In this document: positions 7,841 through 15,388 of the stretch, piece after piece
Layout: every line of letters starts with the position of its first letter
How positions within the stretch are numbered: position 1 is the first letter of the stretch
Source: DP-19 sp041488235
GTDB taxonomy: Bacteria; Desulfobacterota; Binatia; UTPRO1
Direction of reading: 5' to 3'
DNA: 22,612 nt
NCBI GenBank assembly: GCA_041488235.1
Contig: JBGPOW010000050.1
Coordinates: forward strand, 1-22,612
The notes under the pieces: model-generated
Told to the model about the DNA's origin: nothing
What the model saw: only the letters and a program-made list of their open reading frames with translations
Databases searched by the model: none
Position numbers and translations under genes: made by a program

Positions 7841-7974
7841 CGGGTCGGAACTCAGCAAGACCAAGACCAGTGGCGGGCACGCCGCGCCCCTTGCCGATCG
7901 GCCGTAACTCGGCGGATTTACACTATGCAAAGTCGTGTCGCAGACCGCGGGAACGGCTCGTCGCGCCGCCGCGT

Positions 7975-8052
7975 CTCTTGCACGGACGCAGCATCGTGCG
8001 CGTCCGCCGCCCCGGTGCAGGTCGGTACGATGACAAACTCTTGCGCGGACGC
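7975..8052. repeat. Spaced 15-bp direct repeat in intergenic region
   Basis: CTCTTGCACGGACGC (7975-7989) and CTCTTGCGCGGACGC (8038-8052) differ at one base and lie 63 bp apart, six turns of B-DNA. They sit in the 259-bp gap between ilvE's 3' end and the exported-protein operon. They could be paired protein-binding sites for that operon or chance; I see no convincing promoter in this gap. Confidence 0.3.
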
Positions 8053-8061
8053 GGCAGAGCG

Positions 8062-8087
8062 CGGCGGCACGATCGTCGTCGCCGCCG
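8062..8087 (-). terminator. GC-rich hairpin after ilvE
   Basis: CGGCGGC and GCCGCCG form a perfect 7-bp stem around a 12-base loop, starting 12 bases after the ilvE stop. No T-run follows, so this is at best a weak or factor-dependent terminator. Confidence 0.35.
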
Positions 8088-8099
8088 AGCGGACGGATG

Positions 8100-9014
8100 C
8101 TAGACGAACGCGAGCCAGTCGCGGTGCCGCGCATCGCCGCCGCGGATCAGGGCGAAGTACGCCTCTTTCATCGACGCGGTGACGGGGCCCGGCTTGCCGG
8201 TTCCGATCGGCCGGTCGTCGAGCTCGCGTACCGGCGTCACCTCGGCCGCGGTGCCGGTGAAGAACGCTTCGTCGGCGATGTAGACCTCGTCGCGCGTGAA
8301 GCGCTCCTCGACGACCGTGTGGCCGCGCTCACGAAGCAAGGTCATGAGCGTCGCGCGCGTGATGCCCGGCAGGACCGACCCGAGCGGCGGCGTCTTCACG
8401 ATTCCGTCACGAACGATGAAGACGTTCTCGCCGCTCGCCTCCGCGACGAAGCCGTCGGTGTCGAGCATCAACGCCTCGTCGTAGCCGACGCGCCGCACTT
8501 CTTGATTCGCGAGAATCGAGTTCACGTAGTGCCCGACGGCCTTCGCCTTCGTCATCAGCGTGTTCACGTGAAAGCGCTGGAACGACGACGTCTTCACGCG
8601 GATGCCGTTCCGCACGCCCTCGTCGCCGAGATACGATCCCCACGGCCACACGGCGATCGCGACCCGCACCGGATTCGTCGTCGCGTGCAGGCCCATCTCG
8701 CCCTCGCCGAGAAAGACGATCGGCCGGATGTAGCACTCGCGCAGCTTGTTGCGGCGAATCGACTCGAGGCAGGCGTCGTCGATCGCCTGCTCGTCGAAGG
8801 GGATCGTCATGCTCAGGATGCGCGCCGACGCGAAGAGCCGGCGCGTGTGATCGCGCAGGCGAAACACCGCGGAGCGCCCGTCGTTCATCGCGTAGCAGCG
8901 AATACCCTCGAAGACGCCGAGGCCGTAATGCAGCGTGTGCGTGAGCACGTGCACCTGGGCCTTCTCCCACGGCACAAACTCACCATCGAACCAGATGACG
9001 TCGCTCTTTTGCAC
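8100..9014 (-). CDS. ilvE: Branched-chain amino acid aminotransferase
   Basis: This 304-residue PLP-dependent fold-type IV transaminase moves the amino group between glutamate and the 2-oxoacids of leucine, isoleucine and valine, the last step of their synthesis. Family signatures run its full length: IWFDGEFVPWEKAQVHVLTH at the N-terminus, HYGLGVFEGIRCY (29-41), TKAKAVGHYVNSILANQE with the PLP lysine at about 158, AEASGENVFIV, and FFTGTAAEVTPV near the end. Length matches the family exactly if translation starts at the GTG at 9014. The open frame upstream of that is arginine-rich repeat DNA and is not coding. No Shine-Dalgarno sequence precedes the GTG, but a promoter placed very close suggests a nearly leaderless transcript. 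It is monocistronic as far as can be seen. Confidence 0.95.
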   Translation of the reverse strand: MQKSDVIWFDGEFVPWEKAQVHVLTHTLHYGLGVFEGIRCYAMNDGRSAVFRLRDHTRRLFASARILSMTIPFDEQAIDDACLESIRRNKLRECYIRPIVFLGEGEMGLHATTNPVRVAIAVWPWGSYLGDEGVRNGIRVKTSSFQRFHVNTLMTKAKAVGHYVNSILANQEVRRVGYDEALMLDTDGFVAEASGENVFIVRDGIVKTPPLGSVLPGITRATLMTLLRERGHTVVEERFTRDEVYIADEAFFTGTAAEVTPVRELDDRPIGTGKPGPVTASMKEAYFALIRGGDARHRDWLAFV

Positions 9015-9024
9015 GGGAATTCGA

Positions 9025-9053
9025 GGGGTATCGGAGGTGTTCCGAGATGTCAA
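9025..9053 (-). promoter_or_regulatory. Predicted ilvE promoter
   Basis: On the minus strand a perfect TTGACA (9053-9048) is followed after 17 bases by TACCCC (9030-9025), a poor -10. If used, transcription would begin within a few bases of the ilvE GTG at 9014, which would explain the missing ribosome binding site. Confidence 0.4.
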
Positions 9054-9067
9054 TTTGCGCTCGCCGT

Positions 9068-9146
9068 GCGACGGCGCGGCGATCGGCTCCGCGCGAGGAT
9101 CGCCGCGGGTGCGACGGCGCGCGGGCTGGCTCCGCGCGAGGATCGC
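9068..9146. repeat. Tandem direct repeat, period 43 bp
   Basis: GCGACGGCGCG occurs at 9068 and 9111, each followed by a short variable stretch and then GGCTCCGCGCGAGGATCGC (9085-9103 and 9128-9146). The second copy runs on into the left arm of the large inverted repeat, so the first copy looks like a truncated duplicate of the arm's outer end. Confidence 0.7.
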
Positions 9147-9439
9147 TCGCGCGGGTTGCCGGACACGGTTTAGAAATTCCGTACTCCGAACCGCTGGTAC
9201 CGAAGTGGCTCGCTCCTTATGCGCGCTCCGCCAACCCGCGCGCCGCCGCACTCACGAACCGCGCTCGAAGAACGATCCCATCCTCCTCGTCACACGCTAC
9301 GGTGGCGCCGCACGGCGTGCCGGGGCGCGCAGTCGGCGGAGCGCGCATAAAGAGTGAGCCACTTCGGCAACGAGGCAGCGGAGTACGGAATTTCTAAACC
9401 GTGTCCGGCAACCCGCGCGAGCGATCCTCGCGCGGAGCC
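9128..9439. repeat. Large inverted repeat, 105-bp arms
   Basis: The left arm (9128-9232) and right arm (9335-9439) are inverted copies of the same length, with a 102-bp spacer. The outer 61 bases are identical. A 12-base block (9189-9200 in the left arm) differs at eight positions, and the inner 32 bases differ at two. The remaining 505 bp between glnE and ilvE (9015-9519) carries no gene I can support. The structure is like a non-autonomous mobile or recombination-derived element, or could give a long hairpin RNA at the end of the glnE transcript. No transposase or target-site duplication is evident. Confidence 0.85.
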
Positions 9440-9461
9440 GACTGCGCGTCGCGGCACGCCG
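9313..9461. repeat. Nested 25-bp inverted repeat
   Basis: The 25 bases at 9313-9337 match the reverse complement of 9437-9461 at 23 positions. This repeat straddles the right arm of the large inverted repeat: one copy ends where the arm begins and the other starts where it ends. The right arm therefore looks framed by its own short inverted repeats, as an inserted unit would be. Confidence 0.65.
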
Positions 9462-9519
9462 CGCGACGAACCGACCGGTTGACGATTGGAAACGTTCCAC
9501 GCAGCGGCGCGGCACGGCG

Positions 9520-12500
9520 TCACGGCGCCGCGGCGCTCGCGCCGAACCAGCGCGTGTAGAGCGCGCGCACGCGCGCGGTGTGGCGCTCGTAGTCTTCGAC
9601 GAGGCGGCGGGCGACGTCGGCATTCCCGCCCCCGTAGCCGAGGCGGCGCGCCAGCGCCGGCAGCCGCTCGCCCTCGCGCGCGAGCGCCTCGACGGGCTGA
9701 TCGCGCTCGATGCGTAAGCGGTTCGTGAGCGTGCGCAGAAACGCGTAGCTCTCGAGCAGCGTCGCCGCGTCGTCGGGTGGCACGAGGCCCGCGTCGGCGA
9801 GCGCCGCGAGCGCGTGCCGCGTGGCGCGCTTGCGGACGGCGGGAACGGTCGCGCCCCAGCGCAGCTGGAGCATCTGCGTCAGGAACTCGATGTCGACGAG
9901 GCCGCCGCGTCCGGTTTTCACGTTGAAGCCCTCGCGCTCGTCGCCGGCGAGCTCGTGCTCCATGCGCATGCGTAGCCGGTGGATCTCGGCGACCTCCGGA
10001 TCGGCGAGCGGCTTCGCGTACACGAAGCGCTCGATGATGCGCTCGACCTCGTACATCAGCGTCGCATCGCCCGTGATCGCGCGCGCCTTGATCAGCGCCT
10101 GGCGCTCCCAGAGCTGCGAGCTCTCCGCGTGGTAGCGCGAGAACGCCTCCAGCGACGAGACGAGCGGACCCTTGTTCCCCGACGGCCGCAGACGGGTGTC
10201 GATGCGATACGCGATGCCCTCGCGCGTCGGCACCTGCAGCGTCGTCAGCATGCGCTGCGCGAGGCGCGTGAAGTACTCGTGCACGGCGACGCCGTCGGGA
10301 AGCTCCGTCGCCGGCACGTAGACGAAGATCAGGTCGAGGTCGGAGTGATACGTGAGCTCGCGGCTGCCGAGCTTCCCCATGCCGACGACGGCGAAGCTGC
10401 CCGGCGACGCGGCGAGACCGTAGCGCGCCAGCGTCTCGTGCTCGGCGACCCGCAACGCGGCCGCGACGCACACGTCGGCGAGGTCGCTCAGCTGGCTGCT
10501 GAGCGCCGGGAACGTCAAGAGTCCCATGAGGTCATTCACGCCGATGCGGAGAAATTGCTCGTTGCGGAAGCGGCGCAAGGCGTCGAGCCGGTCCTCGAAG
10601 CCTTCGGCGGCATCGAGCAGGCTCGCGAGCTCGGCGGCCATGTCCTCCTTCACGATCTCGACCCGCACCAGGTCGGCGCGCACGAGATTGTCGAGCGTCT
10701 CCGGGTGGCGGATCAGGAACTGCGACAGGAACTCGCTCGAGCCGAAGAGCCGGATGAGCGTGCGCAAGGTCGCCGGGTTCTCCGCGAGGAGCGCGAGGAA
10801 ACTCGACCGCGCGCCGATCGCGGCGACGAAGCTCGCCATGTTGCGCAGCGCCAAATCCGGATCGGGCGCCTGCACGATCTCCCCGAGCAGCGCCGGCGCG
10901 ATCTCGATCAGCAGCTGGCGGCGGCGCGGCGTCGAGCGCGAGCTCGGCGCGCCGTCGCGCAGCAACGTGAGGTCCGCGATCGCCTCGTCGGCCGCCTGGA
11001 AGCCGAGGTCGCGGAGACGCGCGCGCGTCTCGTCGACCTGCTCGAGGTCGGCGAGGAGCGACGTCAGCCGCGGATCGGCGGCGCGGCCGATCTCCTCGCG
11101 CGACGAGTAGAAGAGCGCCGTGAACGACTCGTGGACGGTATCCATGTGGCGGCGGCAGTCGTCGCGAAAGCGCGCGACCGCCGTCTCCGGATGCTCGCGC
11201 CCGTAGCCGAGGCGCCGCGCCAGGTGCAGCTCGCCATCGCCGTCGGGGATCACGTGCGTCTGCCGCTCCTCCACGAGCTGGATCTTGTGCTCGACCTCGC
11301 GCAGGAAGCGGTACGCCGCGGCGAGCCGCGCGCCCTCCTCCGCATCGAGGTAGCGGAACTCGGCCAAACGCCGCAGCGCGCGTAGCGAGCTGCGCTCGCG
11401 GATGCGCTCGTCCTTGCCGGCGTGGACGAGCTGCAGGCTTTGCACGACGAACTCCACCTCGCGGATGCCGCCGCGCCCGAGCTTCACGTTGATGCCCTTC
11501 TCGCGCCCCGCCGCGAGCGTGGCCTCGACGCGCCCCTTCATCTGCTTGATGTCCTCGATCGTCGAGTAGTCGAGGTAGCGGCGATACACGAAGGGCGCGA
11601 CGTCGCGGAGGAACGCCTCGCCGAGCGCGCGATCGCCGGCGATCGGCCGCGCCTTCAAGAGCGCCGCCCGCTCCCACGTCTGCCCCCACGACTCGTAGTA
11701 CGTGAGCGCGTTCGGGAACGAGTTGACGATCGGCCCGTTCGCGCCCTCGGGGCGGAGCCGGAGATCGACGCGGAAGACGAAGCCGTCCTCCGTCCCCTGG
11801 TGGAGCGCGCGCGTCACGCCCTCGGCGAGGCGGGTGAAGAACTCGCGCGCCGAGAGCCGACCACGCGGCCCACCGGCACTCTCGATGCCGTCGCGCGCGT
11901 AGAGGTACACGAGATCGATGTCGGAGCTGAAGTTGAGCTCCGCGCCGCCCAGCTTGCCCATCCCGAGGACGACGAAGCCGACCGGACGGCCCTCCTCTAC
12001 GACGTCACCGTAGTCGGCGACGAGACCGGCGCGGACGACGGGAATCGCCGTTTCGAGCGCGTCCTCGGCAAGCGCGCTGAGCGCCGTCGTCGTCTGCTCG
12101 AGGCTCGCGAGATGGAGGAGGTCGCGCACGGCGATACGCAGCATGCGCCGCCTTTTGAGCGCGCGCAGCGCGCACGCCATCTCGTCGAAGCTCGCGCTCG
12201 TGTCGAGCGCGGGCGCGGGCACCAGCGCGGCGATCGGCATCGTCGCCGTGTCGCGTCCGAGCACCTCCGTCCACGAGCCCGGGTCGCTGAGGAGCAGCCG
12301 GACGACGAGGGGGCTCGCGCCGAGGATGGTCACGAGGCGCGGGGCAAGCTCGGCGTCGCATTCGATGGCGGCGGCCGCGTCGGGCGCAGCGTCGCGCAGA
12401 CGGCCGAGTCCGGCGACGGCCGCTGCCGGGTCCGCAGCGTTGAGCAACGCCGCATGCGCTGCCGGCGGCGCGGCGCCGCCCGGCCACAGTTCGGCGAAGC

Positions 12501-12570
12501 GCGCGAGGAGCCGCTCCGGATCCTCGACACCCGCTGCGAGTAGCGCTTCACGGGCCGGCGGAGCCGTCAC
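9520..12570 (-). CDS. glnE: Bifunctional glutamine synthetase adenylyltransferase/deadenylylase
   Basis: This 1016-residue enzyme attaches AMP to, and removes it from, glutamine synthetase, under control of the PII protein, so setting nitrogen assimilation. It has the GlnE double layout. The first nucleotidyltransferase domain has GMGKLGGAELNFSSDIDL at 203-220 with metal-binding Asp217 and Asp219. The second has GMGKLGSRELTYHSDLDL at 730-747 with Asp744 and Asp746. Each is followed by its helical partner region (for example NVKLGRGGIREVEF and NVKTGRGGLVDIEF). In the family the N-terminal half removes AMP and the C-terminal half adds it. It is slightly longer than the E. coli protein (about 946 residues). 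The start is a GTG with only a weak GAG upstream. No glutamine synthetase gene is nearby. The leading alanine/proline-rich stretch makes the exact start uncertain. Confidence 0.96.
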   Translation of the reverse strand: MTAPPAREALLAAGVEDPERLLARFAELWPGGAAPPAAHAALLNAADPAAAVAGLGRLRDAAPDAAAAIECDAELAPRLVTILGASPLVVRLLLSDPGSWTEVLGRDTATMPIAALVPAPALDTSASFDEMACALRALKRRRMLRIAVRDLLHLASLEQTTTALSALAEDALETAIPVVRAGLVADYGDVVEEGRPVGFVVLGMGKLGGAELNFSSDIDLVYLYARDGIESAGGPRGRLSAREFFTRLAEGVTRALHQGTEDGFVFRVDLRLRPEGANGPIVNSFPNALTYYESWGQTWERAALLKARPIAGDRALGEAFLRDVAPFVYRRYLDYSTIEDIKQMKGRVEATLAAGREKGINVKLGRGGIREVEFVVQSLQLVHAGKDERIRERSSLRALRRLAEFRYLDAEEGARLAAAYRFLREVEHKIQLVEERQTHVIPDGDGELHLARRLGYGREHPETAVARFRDDCRRHMDTVHESFTALFYSSREEIGRAADPRLTSLLADLEQVDETRARLRDLGFQAADEAIADLTLLRDGAPSSRSTPRRRQLLIEIAPALLGEIVQAPDPDLALRNMASFVAAIGARSSFLALLAENPATLRTLIRLFGSSEFLSQFLIRHPETLDNLVRADLVRVEIVKEDMAAELASLLDAAEGFEDRLDALRRFRNEQFLRIGVNDLMGLLTFPALSSQLSDLADVCVAAALRVAEHETLARYGLAASPGSFAVVGMGKLGSRELTYHSDLDLIFVYVPATELPDGVAVHEYFTRLAQRMLTTLQVPTREGIAYRIDTRLRPSGNKGPLVSSLEAFSRYHAESSQLWERQALIKARAITGDATLMYEVERIIERFVYAKPLADPEVAEIHRLRMRMEHELAGDEREGFNVKTGRGGLVDIEFLTQMLQLRWGATVPAVRKRATRHALAALADAGLVPPDDAATLLESYAFLRTLTNRLRIERDQPVEALAREGERLPALARRLGYGGGNADVARRLVEDYERHTARVRALYTRWFGASAAAP

Positions 12571-12660
12571 GATCTCGTTCTAGAGAATCCCGCGCGCCTC
12601 GGCCAGCCAGCGATTTCGCTCGACGCGGCCGGGCACGCGCCACGGAGCGCGAGAGAGCGA

Positions 12661-12693
12661 GACGGGCGCCCGAACGGATTCGGAACGCCCGTC
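12661..12693 (-). terminator. Strong stem-loop after the cold-shock gene
   Basis: GACGGGCG (12661-12668) pairs with CGCCCGTC (12686-12693), and CCGAA/TTCGG pair inside it around a four-base loop. It begins ten bases after the cold-shock stop codon. There is no T-run, so termination may be factor-assisted, or the hairpin may stabilise the mRNA 3' end. Confidence 0.5.
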
Positions 12694-12703
12694 GATCGCC
12701 CGA

Positions 12704-12907
12704 TTAGGACGTCTTGACGACGTTCGCCGCTTGCAGGCCTTTCGGGCCCTTCACGACTTCGAACTCGACCTTTTGGCCTTCGTCCAGCGACTTGAAGCCG
12801 TCACCGGCGATCGCCTTGAAGTGTACGAACACGTCTTCACCGCCTGTTTGCGTGATGAAGCCGAACCCCTTCTCGGGGTTGAACCATTTCACGGTACCAA
12901 CTGGCAT
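12704..12907 (-). CDS. Cold-shock domain protein
   Basis: This 67-residue protein is a single cold-shock domain, the usual length for CspA-type RNA/DNA chaperones. It shows VKWFNPEKGFGFI (6-18, RNP-1) and DVFVHF (25-30, RNP-2), and ends in the common LQAANVV. It binds single-stranded nucleic acid in the cytoplasm and melts RNA structure. The ATG at 12907 has a near-perfect AAGGAGG eight bases upstream, so it is probably very highly translated. It follows the RRM gene by 40 bp on the same strand and is probably co-transcribed. Which of the csp paralogues this corresponds to cannot be decided, so no symbol is given. Confidence 0.95.
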   Translation of the reverse strand: MPVGTVKWFNPEKGFGFITQTGGEDVFVHFKAIAGDGFKSLDEGQKVEFEVVKGPKGLQAANVVKTS

Positions 12908-12947
12908 GGGCAGTACCTCCTTTCTTTGAGATTTTCTCTTCCCGAAA

Positions 12948-13277
12948 TCAGCGGCGGTTCCACCCGCCACGGCCGCCTCCGCCTCCGCCGCCACCACCGC
13001 CACCGCCGTAGCCACCGCCGCCGCGGCCCTCGCGCTCGCGTGCTTCACTGACGCGAATCGCGCGGCCCTTGATCTCGGTGCCATCGAGCTGCTGGATCGC
13101 CTTCTGGGCGTCTCCCGCGGAGCTCATTTCGACGAAGCCGAACCCACGACTCTGGCCGGTCGCGCGATCCGTGACGACGGCGACCGAATCGCACGCACCG
13201 ATGGGCGCGAAGGCCTCCTCGAGGTCCTTGTTGGTGACGTCGAATGCGAGGTTGCCGATGTAGAGCTTCTTGCCCAT
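12948..13277 (-). CDS. Glycine-rich RRM RNA-binding protein
   Basis: This 109-residue protein has one RNA-recognition motif (residues 4-78) with RNP-2 LYIGNL (5-10) and RNP-1 RGFGFVEM (44-51). A glycine-rich tail (86-105) follows, including a run of 12 glycines after Tyr90, then GWNRR. Bacterial proteins of this design are small RNA-binding proteins, in cyanobacteria often cold-induced. The neighbouring cold-shock gene fits that role. The ATG has AAGGAG seven bases upstream within an A-rich leader. The glycine run uses mixed GGC/GGT/GGA codons, so it is protein-level low complexity more than a simple DNA microsatellite, but length variation between strains is likely. Confidence 0.93.
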   Translation of the reverse strand: MGKKLYIGNLAFDVTNKDLEEAFAPIGACDSVAVVTDRATGQSRGFGFVEMSSAGDAQKAIQQLDGTEIKGRAIRVSEAREREGRGGGGYGGGGGGGGGGGGRGGWNRR

Positions 13278-13400
13278 ACATGTTCTCCTTTTTTTGCTGC
13301 GTGCGGTGTGGTCAGCGCTGTTTTGCTGAATGCGTGGGTGCGGGAGGCGTAGTAGTCGAACGAAATGAGGTGGGGGTTTCTCGCGCCGGACAATCAGTGT

Positions 13401-13471
13401 GTGATTCGTCCATACCAGGCTGTCGCGCCGTGCACAACTGCTCCTGAATCACGAAAAATAGCGTGATTCGT
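13401..13471. promoter_or_regulatory. Three GTGATTCGT-type motifs and a possible promoter upstream of the RRM/cold-shock operon
   Basis: GTGATTCGT occurs at 13401-13409 and 13463-13471, and in inverted form at 13446-13454. A possible minus-strand promoter, TTGTGC (13437-13432), 17 bases, TATGGA (13414-13409), places the -10 against the first copy. This would give a 5' leader of roughly 130 bases, and long leaders are usual for cold-shock mRNAs. The repeated motif suggests an operator, but the promoter call is weak. Confidence 0.35.
13446..13469 (-). terminator. Stem-loop after the acyltransferase gene
   Basis: GAATCACG (13446-13453) and CGTGATTC (13462-13469) form a perfect 8-bp stem starting 12 bases after the stop of the gene at 13482. 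On the minus strand the loop is CTATTTTT, and no T-run follows the stem. It may end the sugar operon, but it is also part of the GTGATTC motif set of the next operon. Confidence 0.4.
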
Positions 13472-13481
13472 GCGCAACCAG

Positions 13482-14468
13482 CTATCCAGCCGCGGCTGCC
13501 GGCGCGCTTGCACGACGGTGCGCCCAGGGCGGCGGATGATCCGCGTCGAGGTCGTGAGCGCCGAACGCCGAGCCGAGCTGGTCCGGCGCCCACTCCGACG
13601 TCCAGGCGGCCGGGAAGTTCCGCCAGCGCGCGCGCGGCGTGCCGAGATGGGCATGGGCGCGTGAGGTCAGCTCGAGCAGCTCGCGCTCGAGATGCAGACG
13701 AAAGGCCTCGCACGCGCCCTCGTCGGCGTCGGGCGCGATCCAATATGGTCCGGTCGCGAGCGTCACGCGCCGCGTGAAGGGTATGGGAATCTGCGCGCGA
13801 TCCCACGTCGGCAACGCGAACGCGCGCCGATAGCAGGTTCGTACCAGGACGATCGGCGCGCGGCATGCACGGGCGATCGCGACGCATCCCGGCTTCACGC
13901 GATAGACCGGCCCTTGCGAGCCGTCGACGGTGAGACCGTAGATCACCCGCGGCGTCCGCCGCATGTGCGCGATCATCGTCGCGAGCACGTTGCGACGCCG
14001 CGACGACGACCCCGACCCGCCGCGGAACACGACGAAGTTGCACCGCCGGAGCATGCCGGTGATCACCGCGCCGAAGTCGCTCACACTCGCGAGCGTGTGC
14101 CCGTGGAGGTGGCGATAGTTGTACGCGACTGAAAACACCTCCTGGTGCCACAGCGCGGCGATCGCTCGATCGTGGCGCTCGACGGCACCGCGGAGCAGCG
14201 GCGTGAGCAGCACGTCGTCGTGGCGCGACGTCACGCGGACGAGCCACATGTAGGCCATATAGAGCGTCGGCAGCACCCGCGCGGCGAAGGCGATGCTACG
14301 CGCCGCGAGCCATCGCCGCAGGCGCTTGCCGACGCGGACGTGACGCACGGCTGCCCGCGGCATTCCTACTGCAATCGGCGGCGATTGTTCGAGCGCGGGT
14401 TGCATGACGACTATCGGTCGATCAGATGAGCGCGGCGCATCGACGTACTCTGGTCGCGATCGAGCCAT
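13482..14468 (-). CDS. DUF374-type lysophospholipid acyltransferase-like protein
   Basis: This 328-residue protein resembles the DUF374 branch of glycerolipid acyltransferases. It shows ALWHQEVFSVAY (105-116, replacing the usual HX4D-type site), FRGGSGSSSRR (148-158), LTVDGSQGPVYRVKPG (179-194) and APIVLV, followed by IPIPFTRR. A hydrophobic stretch near 58-78 probably anchors it to the membrane. Such enzymes add acyl chains to lipid or lipid A-like acceptors; the acceptor here is unknown. I used the ATG at 14468 because GAGG lies seven bases upstream, but this overlaps the GH130 gene by 58 bp. An ATG at 14405, five bases after that gene's stop, is a plausible alternative and loses no conserved residue. 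The last 50 residues are low-complexity. It is third in the sugar operon. Confidence 0.8.
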   Translation of the reverse strand: MARSRPEYVDAPRSSDRPIVVMQPALEQSPPIAVGMPRAAVRHVRVGKRLRRWLAARSIAFAARVLPTLYMAYMWLVRVTSRHDDVLLTPLLRGAVERHDRAIAALWHQEVFSVAYNYRHLHGHTLASVSDFGAVITGMLRRCNFVVFRGGSGSSSRRRNVLATMIAHMRRTPRVIYGLTVDGSQGPVYRVKPGCVAIARACRAPIVLVRTCYRRAFALPTWDRAQIPIPFTRRVTLATGPYWIAPDADEGACEAFRLHLERELLELTSRAHAHLGTPRARWRNFPAAWTSEWAPDQLGSAFGAHDLDADHPPPWAHRRASAPAAAAG

Positions 14469-15388
14469 GCGAGCACCTCGCGGATGCTGCCGGTCGCGAG
14501 CGCGATGCTCGTATCCGCCGCTCCGTAGTAGAGGTTGATCGTGTCGTCATCCGATCCGATCGTGTACCCGCAGGGAAACGTCACGTTGCCGACGTCGCCG
14601 TGGCGCTCGTAGTCGGTCTCGGGACCAAAGATCCATGCGTCTCCGCGGGCGAGGTAGTGGTCGGGTCTGTCGTGCGCCAAGAGCGCGACCCCGAGTCGGT
14701 AGAGGCCGCCCGCCGCCGTGTTTCGTACGCCGTGATAGATGAGCAGCCACCCCCGCGGCGTTTCGATCAATGGCGGCGAAAGCCCGACCTTGTTTGCGTC
14801 CCACCACCCGCCTTTGCGCGCCGGGAGCACGAGCTTGTGACCGCCCCAGTTGCGGAGATCCGGCGAATACGAGATCCAGATGTGCGCGCCCGAGTCGGTC
14901 ATCGGCCGATGGATGAGCGCGAAATGTCCGTCGATCTGATGCGGAAGCAGGGCGGCGTCTTTGTCGTCGGGCTGCATGATGAGCCCGTACCGCTCGAAGC
15001 GACGGAAATCCTCGGTGAGCGCCAGGGCGACGCCGGGACCGCCTTTGCTGAAGGCGGTATACGCGACCGCGAACTTGCCGAGCTCCGCGATGAACGTGAT
15101 GCGCGGGTCCTCGATACCCCAGAGCTCCTCCGGGTAGCGCTCGGGATCGGGACGCAGGGTCGGCTCCGGGTCGATGACCCACCCGTCGACGCCGTTCTGC
15201 GAGCGCGCGGCGCACAGGTGGGAGTGTCCGCGGCGGTCCTCGACGCGGCAGAGGAGCAATGTCGTGCCGTCGTGCAGGCGCGTGGCGCCCGGGTTGAAGA
15301 CCGTATGCGCCGGGTACGGCCAGTCGGCGGCCGTGAGGATCGGATTTGCGGGATGTCGCTGGAAGAGCGTCTCGTAGGTGCGGCTCAT
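14411..15388 (-). CDS. GH130 family glycoside phosphorylase/hydrolase
   Basis: This 325-residue five-bladed propeller enzyme belongs to the GH130 family, whose members mostly phosphorolyse beta-mannosides to mannose 1-phosphate, reversibly. Visible signatures are FNPGA (31-35), RVEDRRGHS (48-56), GIEDPR (91-96) with the likely proton-donor Asp94, HQIDGH (150-155), WWDANKVGLSPP (195-206), NVTFPCG (268-274) and YYGAADT (287-293). Length fits the family. The ATG at 15388 overlaps the upstream glycosyltransferase stop by four bases (ATGA), which implies translational coupling. No signal peptide is present, so it works in the cytoplasm on an internal glycan or an imported oligosaccharide. Mannose specificity is known for the family, not shown here. 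Confidence 0.9.
   Translation of the reverse strand: MSRTYETLFQRHPANPILTAADWPYPAHTVFNPGATRLHDGTTLLLCRVEDRRGHSHLCAARSQNGVDGWVIDPEPTLRPDPERYPEELWGIEDPRITFIAELGKFAVAYTAFSKGGPGVALALTEDFRRFERYGLIMQPDDKDAALLPHQIDGHFALIHRPMTDSGAHIWISYSPDLRNWGGHKLVLPARKGGWWDANKVGLSPPLIETPRGWLLIYHGVRNTAAGGLYRLGVALLAHDRPDHYLARGDAWIFGPETDYERHGDVGNVTFPCGYTIGSDDDTINLYYGAADTSIALATGSIREVLAWLDRDQSTSMRRAHLIDR

Noticed and set aside
9128..9439. Short open frames in both repeat arms giving similar peptides (ARGSLARVAGHG, then PKWL)
   Set aside because: The similarity follows from the inverted DNA repeat, differences are not biased to silent positions, and no ribosome binding site or full-length gene is present.
12960..13020. 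CCGCC-rich tract considered as a DNA microsatellite
   Set aside because: It encodes the glycine-rich tail of the RRM protein with mixed glycine codons, a normal feature of that family.
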